From contig JACYME010000159.1 in assembly GCA_015272155.1 (NCBI GenBank), forward strand, positions 50,544 to 114,543: a stretch of 64,000 nt of DNA, read 5' to 3'. Of this stretch, positions 1 to 8,930 are shown piece after piece. Made by a program: the position numbers and the translations under genes. Position 1 is the first letter of the stretch; every line of letters begins with the position of its first letter. The stretch comes from Leptolyngbyaceae cyanobacterium T60_A2020_046. Its GTDB lineage: Bacteria; Cyanobacteriota; Cyanobacteriia; Phormidesmidales; Phormidesmidaceae. The notes beneath the pieces were generated by a model. It saw only the letters and a program-made list of their open reading frames with translations. It did no database searches and had not been told where the DNA came from.

Positions 1-484
1 AACCCTAAAAGGAAAGCATAAAGTTTCTGTGATTCTGTAGGCTCTCTATCAGCAGCAAGCGCTGGTATCTTCTAAGATGCCCTTAAGCCGCCTTCAATTA
101 AAGCGCGATGCAGATCCGAGAAAGATGCTCTAGGGCATGATTTCCCCGGAGTAGTCAAAGTAAACCATAGATTCCAAGTCTGATTTGAGGGCAGGGGCTA
201 AATTGGCGAAACCATTGAAGGATTTCATAAGTCATCAGTCATCAAAGTAGTGGCTTGACGTTGCTTCACTGCCTTACATCCTAGCCCTCCCCTAGAGCGA
301 ATATGTTTGGATTATTTAATATGGCAATGTTTTGAGCATTTAGTCTGTCCCAGAGTTTGATGAAATCAGGGTTTTTGAGTTTGAGTAACGTCATCCAAAT
401 ATCACGGTTTTAGCTCCCAAAACAGCGCTTGTTTATCCCAGGATCTATGGCGTATCTCATTAGTTTGAAAGCCCCCATAAAACC
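1..484. other. Intergenic, no gene seen
   Basis: Nothing here looks coding. The stretch is AT-richer than most of the window, has no HIP1 site and lies upstream of the equally AT-rich glycosyltransferase gene. No terminator or RNA gene was recognised. Confidence 0.5.
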
Positions 485-2044
485 ATGCTGAAATCACTCT
501 TTCCCGGCCTTCCTAATCCAGCCTATCGAATCCTCATACTTGTTGTCTTAGTCCTTGGAATAGCCTTCCGATTCATCAACTTAGATCATAAAGTTTTCTG
601 GAAAGATGAAGCCTACAGCCTATTAAGGGTTTCTGCCTATACAAAGGGGGAACTGATTCAGAATGAATTTGATGGAGAACTGATTCAGCCCTCAGATTTA
701 CTGAAATATCAGATTCCCAATGCCGATCGCGGGGTACAAGGCACATTGACATCACTCGCGACGGATGCCCCAATGCACTCCCCGTTTTATTTTGTGGTAA
801 CTCGCTTTGCGACGCAGTTGACTGGAAATCCAATTCTGGCAAGTCGAGGGTTAGCGGCATTCTTTAGCCTACTCATTTTCCCTGCGTTGTATTGGCTCTG
901 CTTAGAGTTATTCCACACTTCATTTACCGGATGGATTGCGATCGCGTTAGTTGCAGTTTCTCCCTTTCAACTAGTCTACGCTCAAGAGGCACGTCAGTAT
1001 AGCTTGTGGGCTGCGGTAACACTCTTTTCGAGTGCAGCACTGCTCCGGGCAATGCGCACGGAGAAACCTAGGGATTGGATCGTCTATACCGGTGCGATCG
1101 CCTTTGGGTTTTATACCTACCTGTTTTCAATTCTTGTTGCTGCAAGTCATCATGTTTATGTATGGCTCATGGACGGGTTAAGAATTCGCCGCAACCTGAT
1201 CTTTACAGCCCTCGCTGCCCTCATCAGTAGTCTTCTCTTTATTCCTTGGATACTGGTTATTCTCAATAGTCTCGAGCGTTTTTCAAGCGGCAGTACCAGC
1301 CTCTCATTGATGAATTTTGTCAGACTCTGGGCGAGGTTTTTCAGTTATCTCGTATTCGATCTTCAGCTTGGATATGATGATCCTTTTCGATACGGTATTC
1401 CGGTCATCCTTCTGTTATTTATCTTTTGCGCTTACAGCGTCATTCGTCACCTGCCAGCACGAGCATCCGGTTTCATTCTGATCCTGACACTCTTTCCATT
1501 TCTAACAGTTACGATTCCGGGCGTCCTGTTTGGAGGATTGCGAGCAGCCACACCACGCTATTTTATTCCCACTTTTTTGGGAGTCCAGCTTGCACTCGCG
1601 TTCACCATAAGCCACTACCTTATCAATGGACAGGGACGCGCCTGGGTCAAGCGAATGTGGGAAATTATTTTCGTCAGTATTCTGAGTGCGGGTGTCTTTT
1701 CCTGTGTTGTTAATCTGCAAAGCGATACTTGGTGGAACAAATATGCCAGCTACTATGACGCCGATGTTGCGGAGATTGTGAATGCTACAGAACGTCCTTT
1801 GCTGATCAGTTCTGATTCGACCAATGTGGGGATTCTTTCTCTGGCTTACCTCCTAGACGATCATGTGACGCTTCAATTATTTACAGAGCCAGCATTGCCT
1901 GAAGAAAATATGGGTGACGGCTATAGCGATGTTTTTGTGTTTAATGTATCGAACAGCTATCGGCGGGCTTTAGAAACTGAGCGAAATTATCAGCTTGAAA
2001 CGATTATCAAGTCTCGTCCTACCCGCCTTTGGAAACTGGAATAG
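485..2044 (+). CDS. GT39/PMT-like membrane glycosyltransferase family protein
   Basis: Polytopic membrane protein of 519 aa. It has an N-terminal membrane segment (about residues 14-32), then an Asp/Glu-containing first loop (WKDEAYS near residue 40), many hydrophobic segments to about residue 410 and a soluble C-terminal domain. This is the layout of GT39/ArnT/PMT-type glycosyltransferases that use polyprenyl-phosphate sugars. A second motif (YAQEARQYSLW, about 165-175) matches the conserved loop of cyanobacterial members of this family. Donor and acceptor cannot be told from sequence. The gene is AT-richer and has fewer HIP1 sites than its neighbours, so it may have been acquired by transfer. 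The ATG at 485 lacks a strong Shine-Dalgarno. Confidence 0.7.
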   Translation: MLKSLFPGLPNPAYRILILVVLVLGIAFRFINLDHKVFWKDEAYSLLRVSAYTKGELIQNEFDGELIQPSDLLKYQIPNADRGVQGTLTSLATDAPMHSPFYFVVTRFATQLTGNPILASRGLAAFFSLLIFPALYWLCLELFHTSFTGWIAIALVAVSPFQLVYAQEARQYSLWAAVTLFSSAALLRAMRTEKPRDWIVYTGAIAFGFYTYLFSILVAASHHVYVWLMDGLRIRRNLIFTALAALISSLLFIPWILVILNSLERFSSGSTSLSLMNFVRLWARFFSYLVFDLQLGYDDPFRYGIPVILLLFIFCAYSVIRHLPARASGFILILTLFPFLTVTIPGVLFGGLRAATPRYFIPTFLGVQLALAFTISHYLINGQGRAWVKRMWEIIFVSILSAGVFSCVVNLQSDTWWNKYASYYDADVAEIVNATERPLLISSDSTNVGILSLAYLLDDHVTLQLFTEPALPEENMGDGYSDVFVFNVSNSYRRALETERNYQLETIIKSRPTRLWKLE

Positions 2045-2108
2045 GCGCACAACTTTGCTTTTAGGTCGATACAGTTTGCCTTAAAGCGTGCCCGGACTTG
2101 CCGACAGG

Positions 2109-2140
2109 ACACCTTGTGCCGACAATTGAGGCACAAGTGT
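2109..2140 (+). terminator. Imperfect hairpin after the glycosyltransferase gene
   Basis: The arms ACACcTTGTGCC and GGCACAAGTGT pair across a short loop with one bulged base. No T-run follows, so a role as terminator is only possible. The hairpin ends just before the GGAG Shine-Dalgarno of the next gene. Confidence 0.3.
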
Positions 2141-2151
2141 GGAGATGATGC

Positions 2152-3207
2152 ATGGCGCGACTGAATCGACGATGGTTTTTGGGCGCGGGTGCGATCGCAA
2201 CCCTAGCCACCGCGATCGCACCCCAACGGTCAGGGGTCGCCCAAGGGGATCCTCCCATCATGAAACCCCCCCGCCTCAATCCGGGCGATGGGGTGGGTAT
2301 TTTGAGCCCCGCCGGAGCCATCTTTCGGCAAGAGGAGATCGACATCGTGGTAGACGCCGTGCGCGGCCTAGGGCTAGTTCCCTATCTTGCGCCAAACCTG
2401 CGCGATCGCTACGGCTACCTCGCCGGTCGTGACGAGACTCGCGCCGCCGATGTGAATGCCTTCTTTGCCGACGATCGCATCGCTGCGCTACTCCCCATCC
2501 GGGGCGATTGGGGCAGCGCCCGAATTTTGCCCTACCTCGACTACGACCAAATCCGCGCTAATCCCAAAATCATCACCGGATTCAGCGACCTCACAGCCCT
2601 CTTGCTCGGCATCACCGCCCAAACGGGACTCATTACCTTTCATGGCCCCAACGGCTTAACGGCATGGCGTCCCAACCAAACCGATCCCTTCCGGCAAGTG
2701 TTGTTTGACGGGCAGCGCGTTGCCTTTCAAAATCCGATCGCCGCAGAAGATAGCGATCGCCTCATGCAAACCCGCTTTCGCATCCAGACCATTACCCCAG
2801 GCCGCACACGCGGGCGTCTCTACGGCGGCAACCTCTCTGTCATTTCCGGCATCGTCGGCTCACCTTACTTACCCGACCTCACTGGCGCAATTCTTTTCCT
2901 GGAGGATATTGGCGAATCCACCTACCGCATTGACCGCATGCTCACCCAGCTCAAACTAGCCGGGTTGCTAGAGGGCTTGGCAGGTTTCATCTTTGGGCAA
3001 TGCACCAACTGCGGGCCATCGGGCGGCTATGGTAGCCTAACGCTCGAAGAAATCCTGGCCGACCACATCCGTCCCTTAGGGATTCCAGCTTGGTCAAATG
3101 CGGCGATTGGTCACGTAGAACCGATTGTGACGCTTCCCCTTGGGGTTGAGGTGGAAATTGATGCGATCGCGGGCACCATTACCGCCCTTGAGTCGGCTGT
3201 TCGCTAG
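2152..3207 (+). CDS. LD-carboxypeptidase (peptidase family S66), Tat-exported
   Basis: Muramoyl-tetrapeptide carboxypeptidase of family S66, 351 aa, which removes the terminal D-Ala from murein tetrapeptides during peptidoglycan recycling. A twin-arginine signal (NRRWFLGAGAIA, residues 5-16) indicates Tat export, so it should act in the periplasm, unlike cytoplasmic LdcA. Family landmarks are present: the nucleophile region GFSDLTAL, the LFLEDIGE segment expected to carry the catalytic Glu, and GHVEPIVTLPLG with the catalytic His near the C-terminus. The ATG at 2152 has GGAG 7 bases upstream. The next gene converges on it with an 11-bp gap. Confidence 0.9.
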   Translation: MARLNRRWFLGAGAIATLATAIAPQRSGVAQGDPPIMKPPRLNPGDGVGILSPAGAIFRQEEIDIVVDAVRGLGLVPYLAPNLRDRYGYLAGRDETRAADVNAFFADDRIAALLPIRGDWGSARILPYLDYDQIRANPKIITGFSDLTALLLGITAQTGLITFHGPNGLTAWRPNQTDPFRQVLFDGQRVAFQNPIAAEDSDRLMQTRFRIQTITPGRTRGRLYGGNLSVISGIVGSPYLPDLTGAILFLEDIGESTYRIDRMLTQLKLAGLLEGLAGFIFGQCTNCGPSGGYGSLTLEEILADHIRPLGIPAWSNAAIGHVEPIVTLPLGVEVEIDAIAGTITALESAVR

Positions 3208-3218
3208 CGCCCCACACC

Positions 3219-3656
3219 TCACTCACTGACAAGAATTTGCACAAACCAAATCACCAACACCAACAACGCCAAATAGGCTGCCATCGCAACCAATAGATTG
3301 ACATCGAAAATGTGCGCACTGCCATTAAACGTCGGACTAATAAACAGTGTGGAAAAAGGCCGCACAAACGGCTCTGAAAACTGATAAATGATGCCCGCAA
3401 AGGTATTGTCAGGGTTCGCAGCCGTCAGCCGCAGCAAAAACCGTAACCCCAGCAATAGCTCCAGCGCACCGACTAAGTAAACAATCGTTTGCGTGAATTT
3501 TTCCGCGATCGTCACCCGCCGCGCCTGAGCATGGCGAGACACCTCTCGCCGAAGCCGATGCTGCTCACGATAAGGCCCCAAATCTGCGCCTTCATAGGGC
3601 TCTTGAAACCCATTGGGGTCTTGTTCTGGGGGCCGGGAATCTTCGGGATGTGGCAT
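3219..3656 (-). CDS. YggT family membrane protein
   Basis: 145 aa. A charged, soluble N-terminus of about 50 residues is followed by a YGGT-type membrane domain: a first hydrophobic segment (VYLVGALELLLGLRFLLRL), the NP.NTF...YQFSEPFVRPFS core and a final hydrophobic segment. Family members in cyanobacteria and plastids are linked to thylakoid or nucleoid organisation and cytochrome assembly, but the exact role here is unknown. The long hydrophilic N-terminus is an addition to the usual short YggT. It is the last gene of the leftward block and is separated from ycf35 by a terminator. Confidence 0.75.
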   Translation of the reverse strand: MPHPEDSRPPEQDPNGFQEPYEGADLGPYREQHRLRREVSRHAQARRVTIAEKFTQTIVYLVGALELLLGLRFLLRLTAANPDNTFAGIIYQFSEPFVRPFSTLFISPTFNGSAHIFDVNLLVAMAAYLALLVLVIWFVQILVSE

Positions 3657-3739
3657 AAGCTTTCATAAAGAACACTCATAAGCAGCCTAACAAAGTTTGA
3701 GGAAACGCCAAAAATCATTCCCCCTTAGCATCACGACCC

Positions 3740-3773
3740 AAAAAAAATGGGCTGGCTCTTTGGAAGCCAGCCC
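3740..3773 (-). terminator. Rho-independent terminator of ycf35
   Basis: On the minus strand a perfect 9-bp stem (GGGCTGGCT/AGCCAGCCC, 3749-3773) is followed by A and eight T residues (complement of the A-run at 3740-3747). It lies 28 bases after the ycf35 stop and separates it from the YggT gene. Confidence 0.85.
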
Positions 3774-3800
3774 TCAATCATCTGGGAACGCGTATAAGGT

Positions 3801-4151
3801 CTACTGCAGAACCAACTTGACGTTGGCATTTTGCAGACCAGGACGCTTCACATCGGCCAGGGTCTTGTTGACCGCATACTTTTGGTTGATGGAGTTAATT
3901 AGCTCAGTTTGATTGTGCTTCTTAGCCACACCCCACAGGTCAGCAATGAGATCAAAGCTGCCATCGCTATTGCGAGACCAGCCCAGATCATACTCACCTT
4001 CGAGAACAGCCACAATGTCGGCACGAACGCGCTGGCCGTTGTAACCCCGGACATCCGCTTCGGTCTTCACCGAAACCCCGAGATCACGCAGAGACTGCTT
4101 GAGAACCTCAGCGTCGGTCACTTTCGTGCGCAGAGTGCTGAAGTGAGACAT
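3801..4151 (-). CDS. ycf35: Ycf35-like protein (DUF1257)
   Basis: 116-aa DUF1257 protein conserved in cyanobacteria and in red-algal plastids as Ycf35; its function is not established. The characteristic start MSHFSTLRTKV and the core RGYNGQRVRADIV, DLGWSRNSDGSFDLIADLWGV and INQKYA are all present. The ATG at 4151 is preceded by a strong AGGAGGA Shine-Dalgarno, which rules out the longer upstream reading. It lies 129 bp after ycf46 on the same strand, and the ycf46-ycf35 pairing suggests a linked function. A clear terminator follows. Confidence 0.9.
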   Translation of the reverse strand: MSHFSTLRTKVTDAEVLKQSLRDLGVSVKTEADVRGYNGQRVRADIVAVLEGEYDLGWSRNSDGSFDLIADLWGVAKKHNQTELINSINQKYAVNKTLADVKRPGLQNANVKLVLQ

Positions 4152-4280
4152 AGTGTTTCCTCCTGAAGAGAACTTGAGAGAGACAACGAGGTTTGAGAGC
4201 TCAGAAGACACCAAAGGTGCTCCTGCGTAACTGCTAGCGAAATCGCTAGCCTTCTTCTTCAGCAAGCCGAAGAAAAAGCC

Positions 4281-5795
4281 TTAAAACTCCATGCGCTGAT
4301 ATTCAGCGACGGAGGCTGCTGCGGGGCGGGCCCGTTGACGTGCCCAATCGCGCAGGGCCGTCACTTGTTCGTTCATCGTCTTCGACAACGGCATCGTTGC
4401 CCGAATCGCAGCAATAATGTCGAGCTGGGTAAATTCTCGGCCTTGGGCAAACGCCTCATACATGGCCGAAATCAACCCTTGCTCAATCTCAGCTCCAGAA
4501 AAGCCTTCGCAAACCTTGATGAGCTGGTCAAGATCAAAGCGAGAGATATCGCGACGACGCTTCTGGAGATGAATTCTGAAAATTTCTTTGCGCTCTTCTT
4601 CGTTCGGCAAATCAACGAAGAAGATTTCGTCAAACCGCCCCTTCCGCAAAAACTCACTGGGCAGGCGCTCCACCCGATTGGCCGTTGCCATCACAAAGAC
4701 GGGTGAGGTCTTCTCCTGCATCCAGGTTAAGAAGGTTCCAAAGATACGACTCGAGGTTCCACCATCGGAATCAGAAGAGCCTGTGCTGCCTGCAAAAGCT
4801 TTATCGATTTCATCAATGAAAAGGATTGCGGGGGAAATTGATTCTGCCGTTCGCAAGGCATTCCTCAAGTTGGCCTCAGAACGCCCAACCATTGAGCCAT
4901 CATAAACACGACCCAAGTCAAGCCGCAGGAGTGGTAGCCCCCACAGGCGGGAGGTGGTTTTTGCAATCAGCGACTTTCCACAACCCGGCACCCCAAGAAT
5001 GAGCATCCCTTTTGGCTGAGGGAGGCCATACTCGCGGGCGCGCTCAGTAAACGCATCCGATCGCTGCTTTAGCCAATGCTTAAGCTCCTCAAGGCCACCC
5101 ACCGAGTCGATGGTTTCATCCACCTCCATAAACTCTAGGATGCCGTTGCGACGGATGAGCTGCTTCTTCTCTGTCAGGACAATATCAACCTCTGATTCGG
5201 TGAGCTGACCTGCGGTGACACGGGCTTTGCGGTAAACCTTCTCTGCCTCATCACGTGTCAGACCAAGGGCAGCCTTTAGCAGCTTCTCGCGAACATCTGT
5301 CGTGATTTTAGAAGATTTCGCGCGGTTGAGTTCTTGGGTCAAAACCTGGTCTAGCTCTGCCATCGTGGGCGGCTGGAAGTCGAGCACAACGACTTCCTTC
5401 TCAAGCTCGATGGGGATCTCTTGAACTGGAGACATCAGCACAATTGTCTTTTGTGCGCCCCGGAAGCTAGAAATTGCGTCGCGCAGGCAGCGGGTGACGG
5501 CTGGGGAGTCTCGAAAGGGGTGCAAATCTTTGAAGACGTAGATACCTGGTTCTCGCTGACGCATGACCCACTCGATGGCAGCTTCTGGGGAGACAGTGCT
5601 GTTGTGCTGGGTAACGTTGCGAGGCTGCCCATATTCGACGATACCGTGGGTCATAGTCCAGGTGTAGAGCCGCCGTTGGGGCTTGAACCGCTGCGCAACG
5701 GTGGCGATGGTCTGTTCCGCGCGCTCTTCTTCAAAGGTCACTAAATAGACCAGAGGATATTGAGCCTGTATCAAGATATTGAGATCTTCTTTCAT
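4281..5795 (-). CDS. ycf46: Ycf46-like AAA+ ATPase
   Basis: 504 aa. The N-terminal half (about 1-220) is the Ycf46-specific region. The C-terminal half is one AAA+ module with Walker A GVPGCGKS (268-275), Walker B ILFIDEID (324-331) and the arginine-bearing RKGRFDEIFFVDLP segment. Homologues are encoded in red-algal plastids and throughout cyanobacteria; in Synechocystis the protein has been linked to CO2 utilisation, but its substrate is unknown. The ATG at 5795 has GGGAG 8 bases upstream and is preferred over the in-frame TTG at 5810. It is followed by ycf35 and preceded on the same strand by a ribbon-helix-helix gene. Confidence 0.92.
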   Translation of the reverse strand: MKEDLNILIQAQYPLVYLVTFEEERAEQTIATVAQRFKPQRRLYTWTMTHGIVEYGQPRNVTQHNSTVSPEAAIEWVMRQREPGIYVFKDLHPFRDSPAVTRCLRDAISSFRGAQKTIVLMSPVQEIPIELEKEVVVLDFQPPTMAELDQVLTQELNRAKSSKITTDVREKLLKAALGLTRDEAEKVYRKARVTAGQLTESEVDIVLTEKKQLIRRNGILEFMEVDETIDSVGGLEELKHWLKQRSDAFTERAREYGLPQPKGMLILGVPGCGKSLIAKTTSRLWGLPLLRLDLGRVYDGSMVGRSEANLRNALRTAESISPAILFIDEIDKAFAGSTGSSDSDGGTSSRIFGTFLTWMQEKTSPVFVMATANRVERLPSEFLRKGRFDEIFFVDLPNEEERKEIFRIHLQKRRRDISRFDLDQLIKVCEGFSGAEIEQGLISAMYEAFAQGREFTQLDIIAAIRATMPLSKTMNEQVTALRDWARQRARPAAASVAEYQRMEF

Positions 5796-5933
5796 CGTTG
5801 CTGCTCCCAATTCAGATCACGGGCTCATGAGAACCGACGAAAATACGGCTTAACAACACTGCCTGTCGAAGCCAGCGGTAGGAAGAACCCTGTCAGGCGA
5901 CTACCCCTTGAGACAGGGATTTGAAGATACAAG

Positions 5934-6290
5934 CTAACAGGGTACGAGCTCACCTTCCTCAGGAAGGTTGGAGTCGGGGACAACATCCTGAACATCCATG
6001 CTGAGGTCAGCAGATTGCTGAGCGGCAACGATGTCTCTTACGGAAACAAGATCGCCCTCTCTCACAACCACAGATTCAGAACAGCTTGGACAACGATAAA
6101 CACGATGGGCATTGCCATAAGCCCCGGAGTGCTCCTCTACCACGTCGGCATGACTGAGATAGAACTCGATCGCACGCTCTGCGATCGCTGACATGGCCTC
6201 ACCATCCACTGCGGATCGAATCTTGAGCTGACGGTGCAACTCTTGGGGCATGTAAAGCGTGACTTTCGTGGCTTTTTGCTGATCTTGCAT
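5934..6290 (-). CDS. Ribbon-helix-helix DNA-binding protein with CxxC tail
   Basis: 118 aa from the ATG at 6290. The N-terminal segment (KVTLYMPQELHRQLKIRSA, then GEAMSAIAERAIEFYL) is a typical ribbon-helix-helix (CopG/Arc-like) fold: a beta strand for DNA contacts followed by two helices. A CPSC knuckle follows near residue 77 and the protein ends in Cys, so metal binding is possible, although a full four-Cys zinc ribbon is not present. The acidic C-terminus is probably flexible. It is 138 bp upstream of ycf46 on the same strand and may regulate or be co-transcribed with ycf46-ycf35. Its target is unknown. Confidence 0.7.
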   Translation of the reverse strand: MQDQQKATKVTLYMPQELHRQLKIRSAVDGEAMSAIAERAIEFYLSHADVVEEHSGAYGNAHRVYRCPSCSESVVVREGDLVSVRDIVAAQQSADLSMDVQDVVPDSNLPEEGELVPC

Positions 6291-6681
6291 GTCGCGTTTC
6301 AAGTGATGTGACCCGGGTATGAAGAACACCGTAGCGAGTCCACTTGGGACTGTCAAGCCGGCATGGCGGCATGCCGCCTTTTTATTTACATTTCGCAATG
6401 TTTGCGCCGGGCAGATCCGCGATCGCGCTCAACAATGCGGGGATTCTTCAGTGTTTCAGGGCGAGGCTGCGTCGGCAAGGTTTTGATTAAGGAGCTTAAC
6501 TCTGCGTTAAGTTTTCTGGCGGTGGGATCGGGGCTTAGATCCTGGGAAAGCTAAAATCAATCCGGGAAAATACGGATCTCTAAGGTCTTTAAGGCGCGAT
6601 CGCGCCTTCTTGGGTGAGTCTGCCACCGTGTGTCAAAAGGTTTCCGTTTGCTTGCCCTAATCGCTGGCATTTGCCGTACTC
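6291..6681. other. Divergent intergenic region
   Basis: The 391-bp spacer between the leftward RHH gene and the rightward TPR gene must hold the promoters for both. Apart from the hairpin at 6359-6383 and HIP1 sites near 6419 and 6597, nothing was recognised. Confidence 0.4.
6359..6383 (+). terminator. Hairpin plus T-run, rightward
   Basis: A CGGCATG/CATGCCG stem with a GCGG loop is followed by CC and five T residues on the + strand. It sits in the 5' region of the leftward RHH gene, where no rightward gene ends, so it might stop antisense transcription or be a chance structure. Confidence 0.35.
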
Positions 6682-7206
6682 ATGAAGAAGAACGCCGTCG
6701 CGAAAGGTCTGGTACCCGACTGTGGGGAATCAGCGACAGATGACATCCTTTACATTGTGCAGTTGTTGCAAAGCCACCGCTATCGCGAGGCAGAAGCCGC
6801 AGCAGCTCAAGCGTTAGCGCATCACCCAACAGGGAATCATCATGCGCTTCTACATTCCTTGAAAGGTCAGGCATTAGCCAATCAGTCCGCCTTTGAGGAA
6901 GCGCTGGCCTGTTTTCAGGTGGGGAAGCCCTGTGACATTGGCGCGGTCGAGTCTTGCGTGATGGAAGCGGTTTGCTGGTTGCATTTGGAGTGCCCTGAAG
7001 CCGCGCTGGAATGTTGCGATCGCGCCTTGGCCTGTCATCCCGACTATGCCCAGGGCTGGCTGTTTCGTGGGGTGGCGCTGCATCGGCTGGGGCGATATCG
7101 CGAAGCGTATCAGTGCTATCAACAGTCTGCACCGGAGGATTCGCCACCGAGATCGCTGCTCCAACGCATTCAGCACTGGTGGCAAGGGCGATCGTCCCAG
7201 GCGTAA
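6682..7206 (+). CDS. TPR repeat protein
   Basis: 174 aa. At least three tetratricopeptide units are readable: RYREAEAAAAQALAHHP (about 33-49), AFEEALACFQVGKP (about 70-83) and PEAALECCDRALACHPDYAQGWLFRGVALHRLGRYREAYQCY (split across two units, about 104-145). TPR proteins act as protein-binding scaffolds; the partner is unknown. It ends 75 bp before recQ on the same strand and may share its transcript. Four Cys residues in the last units are unusual for TPRs. The ATG at 6682 is used; no strong Shine-Dalgarno is seen. Confidence 0.7.
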   Translation: MKKNAVAKGLVPDCGESATDDILYIVQLLQSHRYREAEAAAAQALAHHPTGNHHALLHSLKGQALANQSAFEEALACFQVGKPCDIGAVESCVMEAVCWLHLECPEAALECCDRALACHPDYAQGWLFRGVALHRLGRYREAYQCYQQSAPEDSPPRSLLQRIQHWWQGRSSQA

Positions 7207-7280
7207 ACTCGGCTTTTAAAACTCACCCAAGGGCGAAGCCTGTCGTTACACTAGCCACGGGCGATCGCGCATCGGGCGAC

Positions 7281-8930
7281 ATGATATCAGCGACTTCTTC
7301 AGCATTCCCCTCCCTTGAATCGGCACTCAAACACTTCTTTGGTTACGACCAGTTTCGCTTTCATCAGCGGGCCGCGATAGAAGCCGTCCTAAAGCAGCAC
7401 GACGCCCTCGTGGTGATGCCCACCGGTGGGGGGAAGTCCCTGTGTTACCAGCTTCCAGCACTGTTGCGTTTGGGTGTCACCATTGTGGTGTCACCGCTGA
7501 TTGCGCTCATGCAAGACCAGGTCGATGCCCTCAGTAACAACGGCATTACCGCCACCTACCTCAATAGCAGCCTGGATGTTTTGGAGGTGCGATCGCGGGA
7601 ATATGACCTGATGAAAGGCGACATCAAACTCCTCTACGTCGCCCCAGAGCGGTTACTCAGCGAAGGATTTTGGCCCTTCCTGACTCGGCTGCATCAGCAG
7701 GTCGGCATCGCCGGATTTGCCATCGACGAAGCCCACTGTGTGTCGGAATGGGGGCACGACTTTCGCCCCGAATATCGGCAACTCCATCGGCTGCGGGCAG
7801 CCTTTCCCACCGTGCCCATGTTGGCGCTCACCGCCACTGCCACCGAGCGCGTGCGCCAAGACATCGTGCAGCAGCTCCGACTCCAGAATGCGGCCCAGTT
7901 TGTGGCCAGCTTCAATCGGCCCAATCTTTACTACGAGGTGCGGCCCAAGGAGCGCACCGTCTATCGCGACCTGCTCCAACAAATTCGCACCGTTTCTAGG
8001 CCGGGGATCATCTACTGCCTCAGCCGCAAACGGGTCGATGAGCTCGCCCTGCGGCTTCAGCAAGATGGCATTGCCGCCCTGCCTTACCACGCGGGCCTAT
8101 CGGACACGGTGCGCAGCGAAAACCAGCGCCGCTTCATTCGCGACGATGTGCGCCTGATTGTGGCGACGATCGCCTTTGGGATGGGCATCAACAAGCCCGA
8201 CGTGCGCGTCGTCATTCACTATGACCTGCCGCGCACCCTCGAAAGCTACTATCAAGAGTCGGGCCGGGCCGGGCGCGATGGCGAACCCGCCCACTGCACG
8301 GTCTATTTCGGCTATGCTGACGTGGCGATCGTGAATTACCTGATTGATCAAAAACCCGACGAGCAGGAAAAAAATATTGCCCGTCAACAGTTGCGCCAGG
8401 TGATTGACTACGCCGAAAGTACAGTGTGTCGGCGGCAAATTCAGCTCAGTTATTTTGGCGAAACGCTGTCCGTCGCGTGCGATCGCTGCGACAATTGCCG
8501 CCATCCTCGCCCCGTAGAAGATTGGACGATTGAAGCGCAAAAGTTTCTGTCCTGCGTGGCGCGCTGCCGGGAGCGTTTTGGCATGACGCACATCATCGAC
8601 GTGCTGCGTGGGTCGCAAAAAAAGCGCATCCTCGACCTCGGTCACGATCGCCTCTCGACCTATGGCATTGGCAAAGATCGCAGCGCTGAAGAGTGGAAAG
8701 TGCTAGGGCGATCGCTGCTGCACCAAGGCTTAGTAGACGAAACGACCGATGGCTTCCCGGTGCTACGCCTCAATGCCCAGAGCTGGCAAGTGCTGCGCAA
8801 ACAGATTTCCGTCCAGGTTGCCCTGCCGGATTCCCTATCTGGGACGGGTAACCGAACCGAGGCCACGGTAACGGAGGGCAGCGGACTGCGTCGATCGCCT
8901 CAAGGCCCTGCGGAAGCGCCTCGCCGATGA
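7281..8930 (+). CDS. recQ: RecQ DNA helicase, N-terminal part (frameshifted gene)
   Basis: ATP-dependent 3'-5' DNA helicase of the RecQ family, involved in recombination and fork repair. From the ATG at 7281 the frame has Walker A MPTGGGKS (46-53), the DEAH box (149-152), the second RecA domain ending in YQESGRAGRDG, and the zinc-binding RQC region with CDRCDNC. After about 8871 the frame gives a nonsense tail and stops at 8930, while the +1 frame continues as a normal RecQ C-terminus. One extra base in the GGG run near 8876-8878 would explain it. Reading upstream of 7281 is open but overlaps the TPR gene and is not RecQ-like. Confidence 0.9.
   Translation: MISATSSAFPSLESALKHFFGYDQFRFHQRAAIEAVLKQHDALVVMPTGGGKSLCYQLPALLRLGVTIVVSPLIALMQDQVDALSNNGITATYLNSSLDVLEVRSREYDLMKGDIKLLYVAPERLLSEGFWPFLTRLHQQVGIAGFAIDEAHCVSEWGHDFRPEYRQLHRLRAAFPTVPMLALTATATERVRQDIVQQLRLQNAAQFVASFNRPNLYYEVRPKERTVYRDLLQQIRTVSRPGIIYCLSRKRVDELALRLQQDGIAALPYHAGLSDTVRSENQRRFIRDDVRLIVATIAFGMGINKPDVRVVIHYDLPRTLESYYQESGRAGRDGEPAHCTVYFGYADVAIVNYLIDQKPDEQEKNIARQQLRQVIDYAESTVCRRQIQLSYFGETLSVACDRCDNCRHPRPVEDWTIEAQKFLSCVARCRERFGMTHIIDVLRGSQKKRILDLGHDRLSTYGIGKDRSAEEWKVLGRSLLHQGLVDETTDGFPVLRLNAQSWQVLRKQISVQVALPDSLSGTGNRTEATVTEGSGLRRSPQGPAEAPRR

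Noticed and set aside
7011..7280. Upstream extension of the recQ frame to 7011
   Set aside because: Overlaps the TPR gene and shows no RecQ-like sequence before MISATSSAFPSLESALKHFF.
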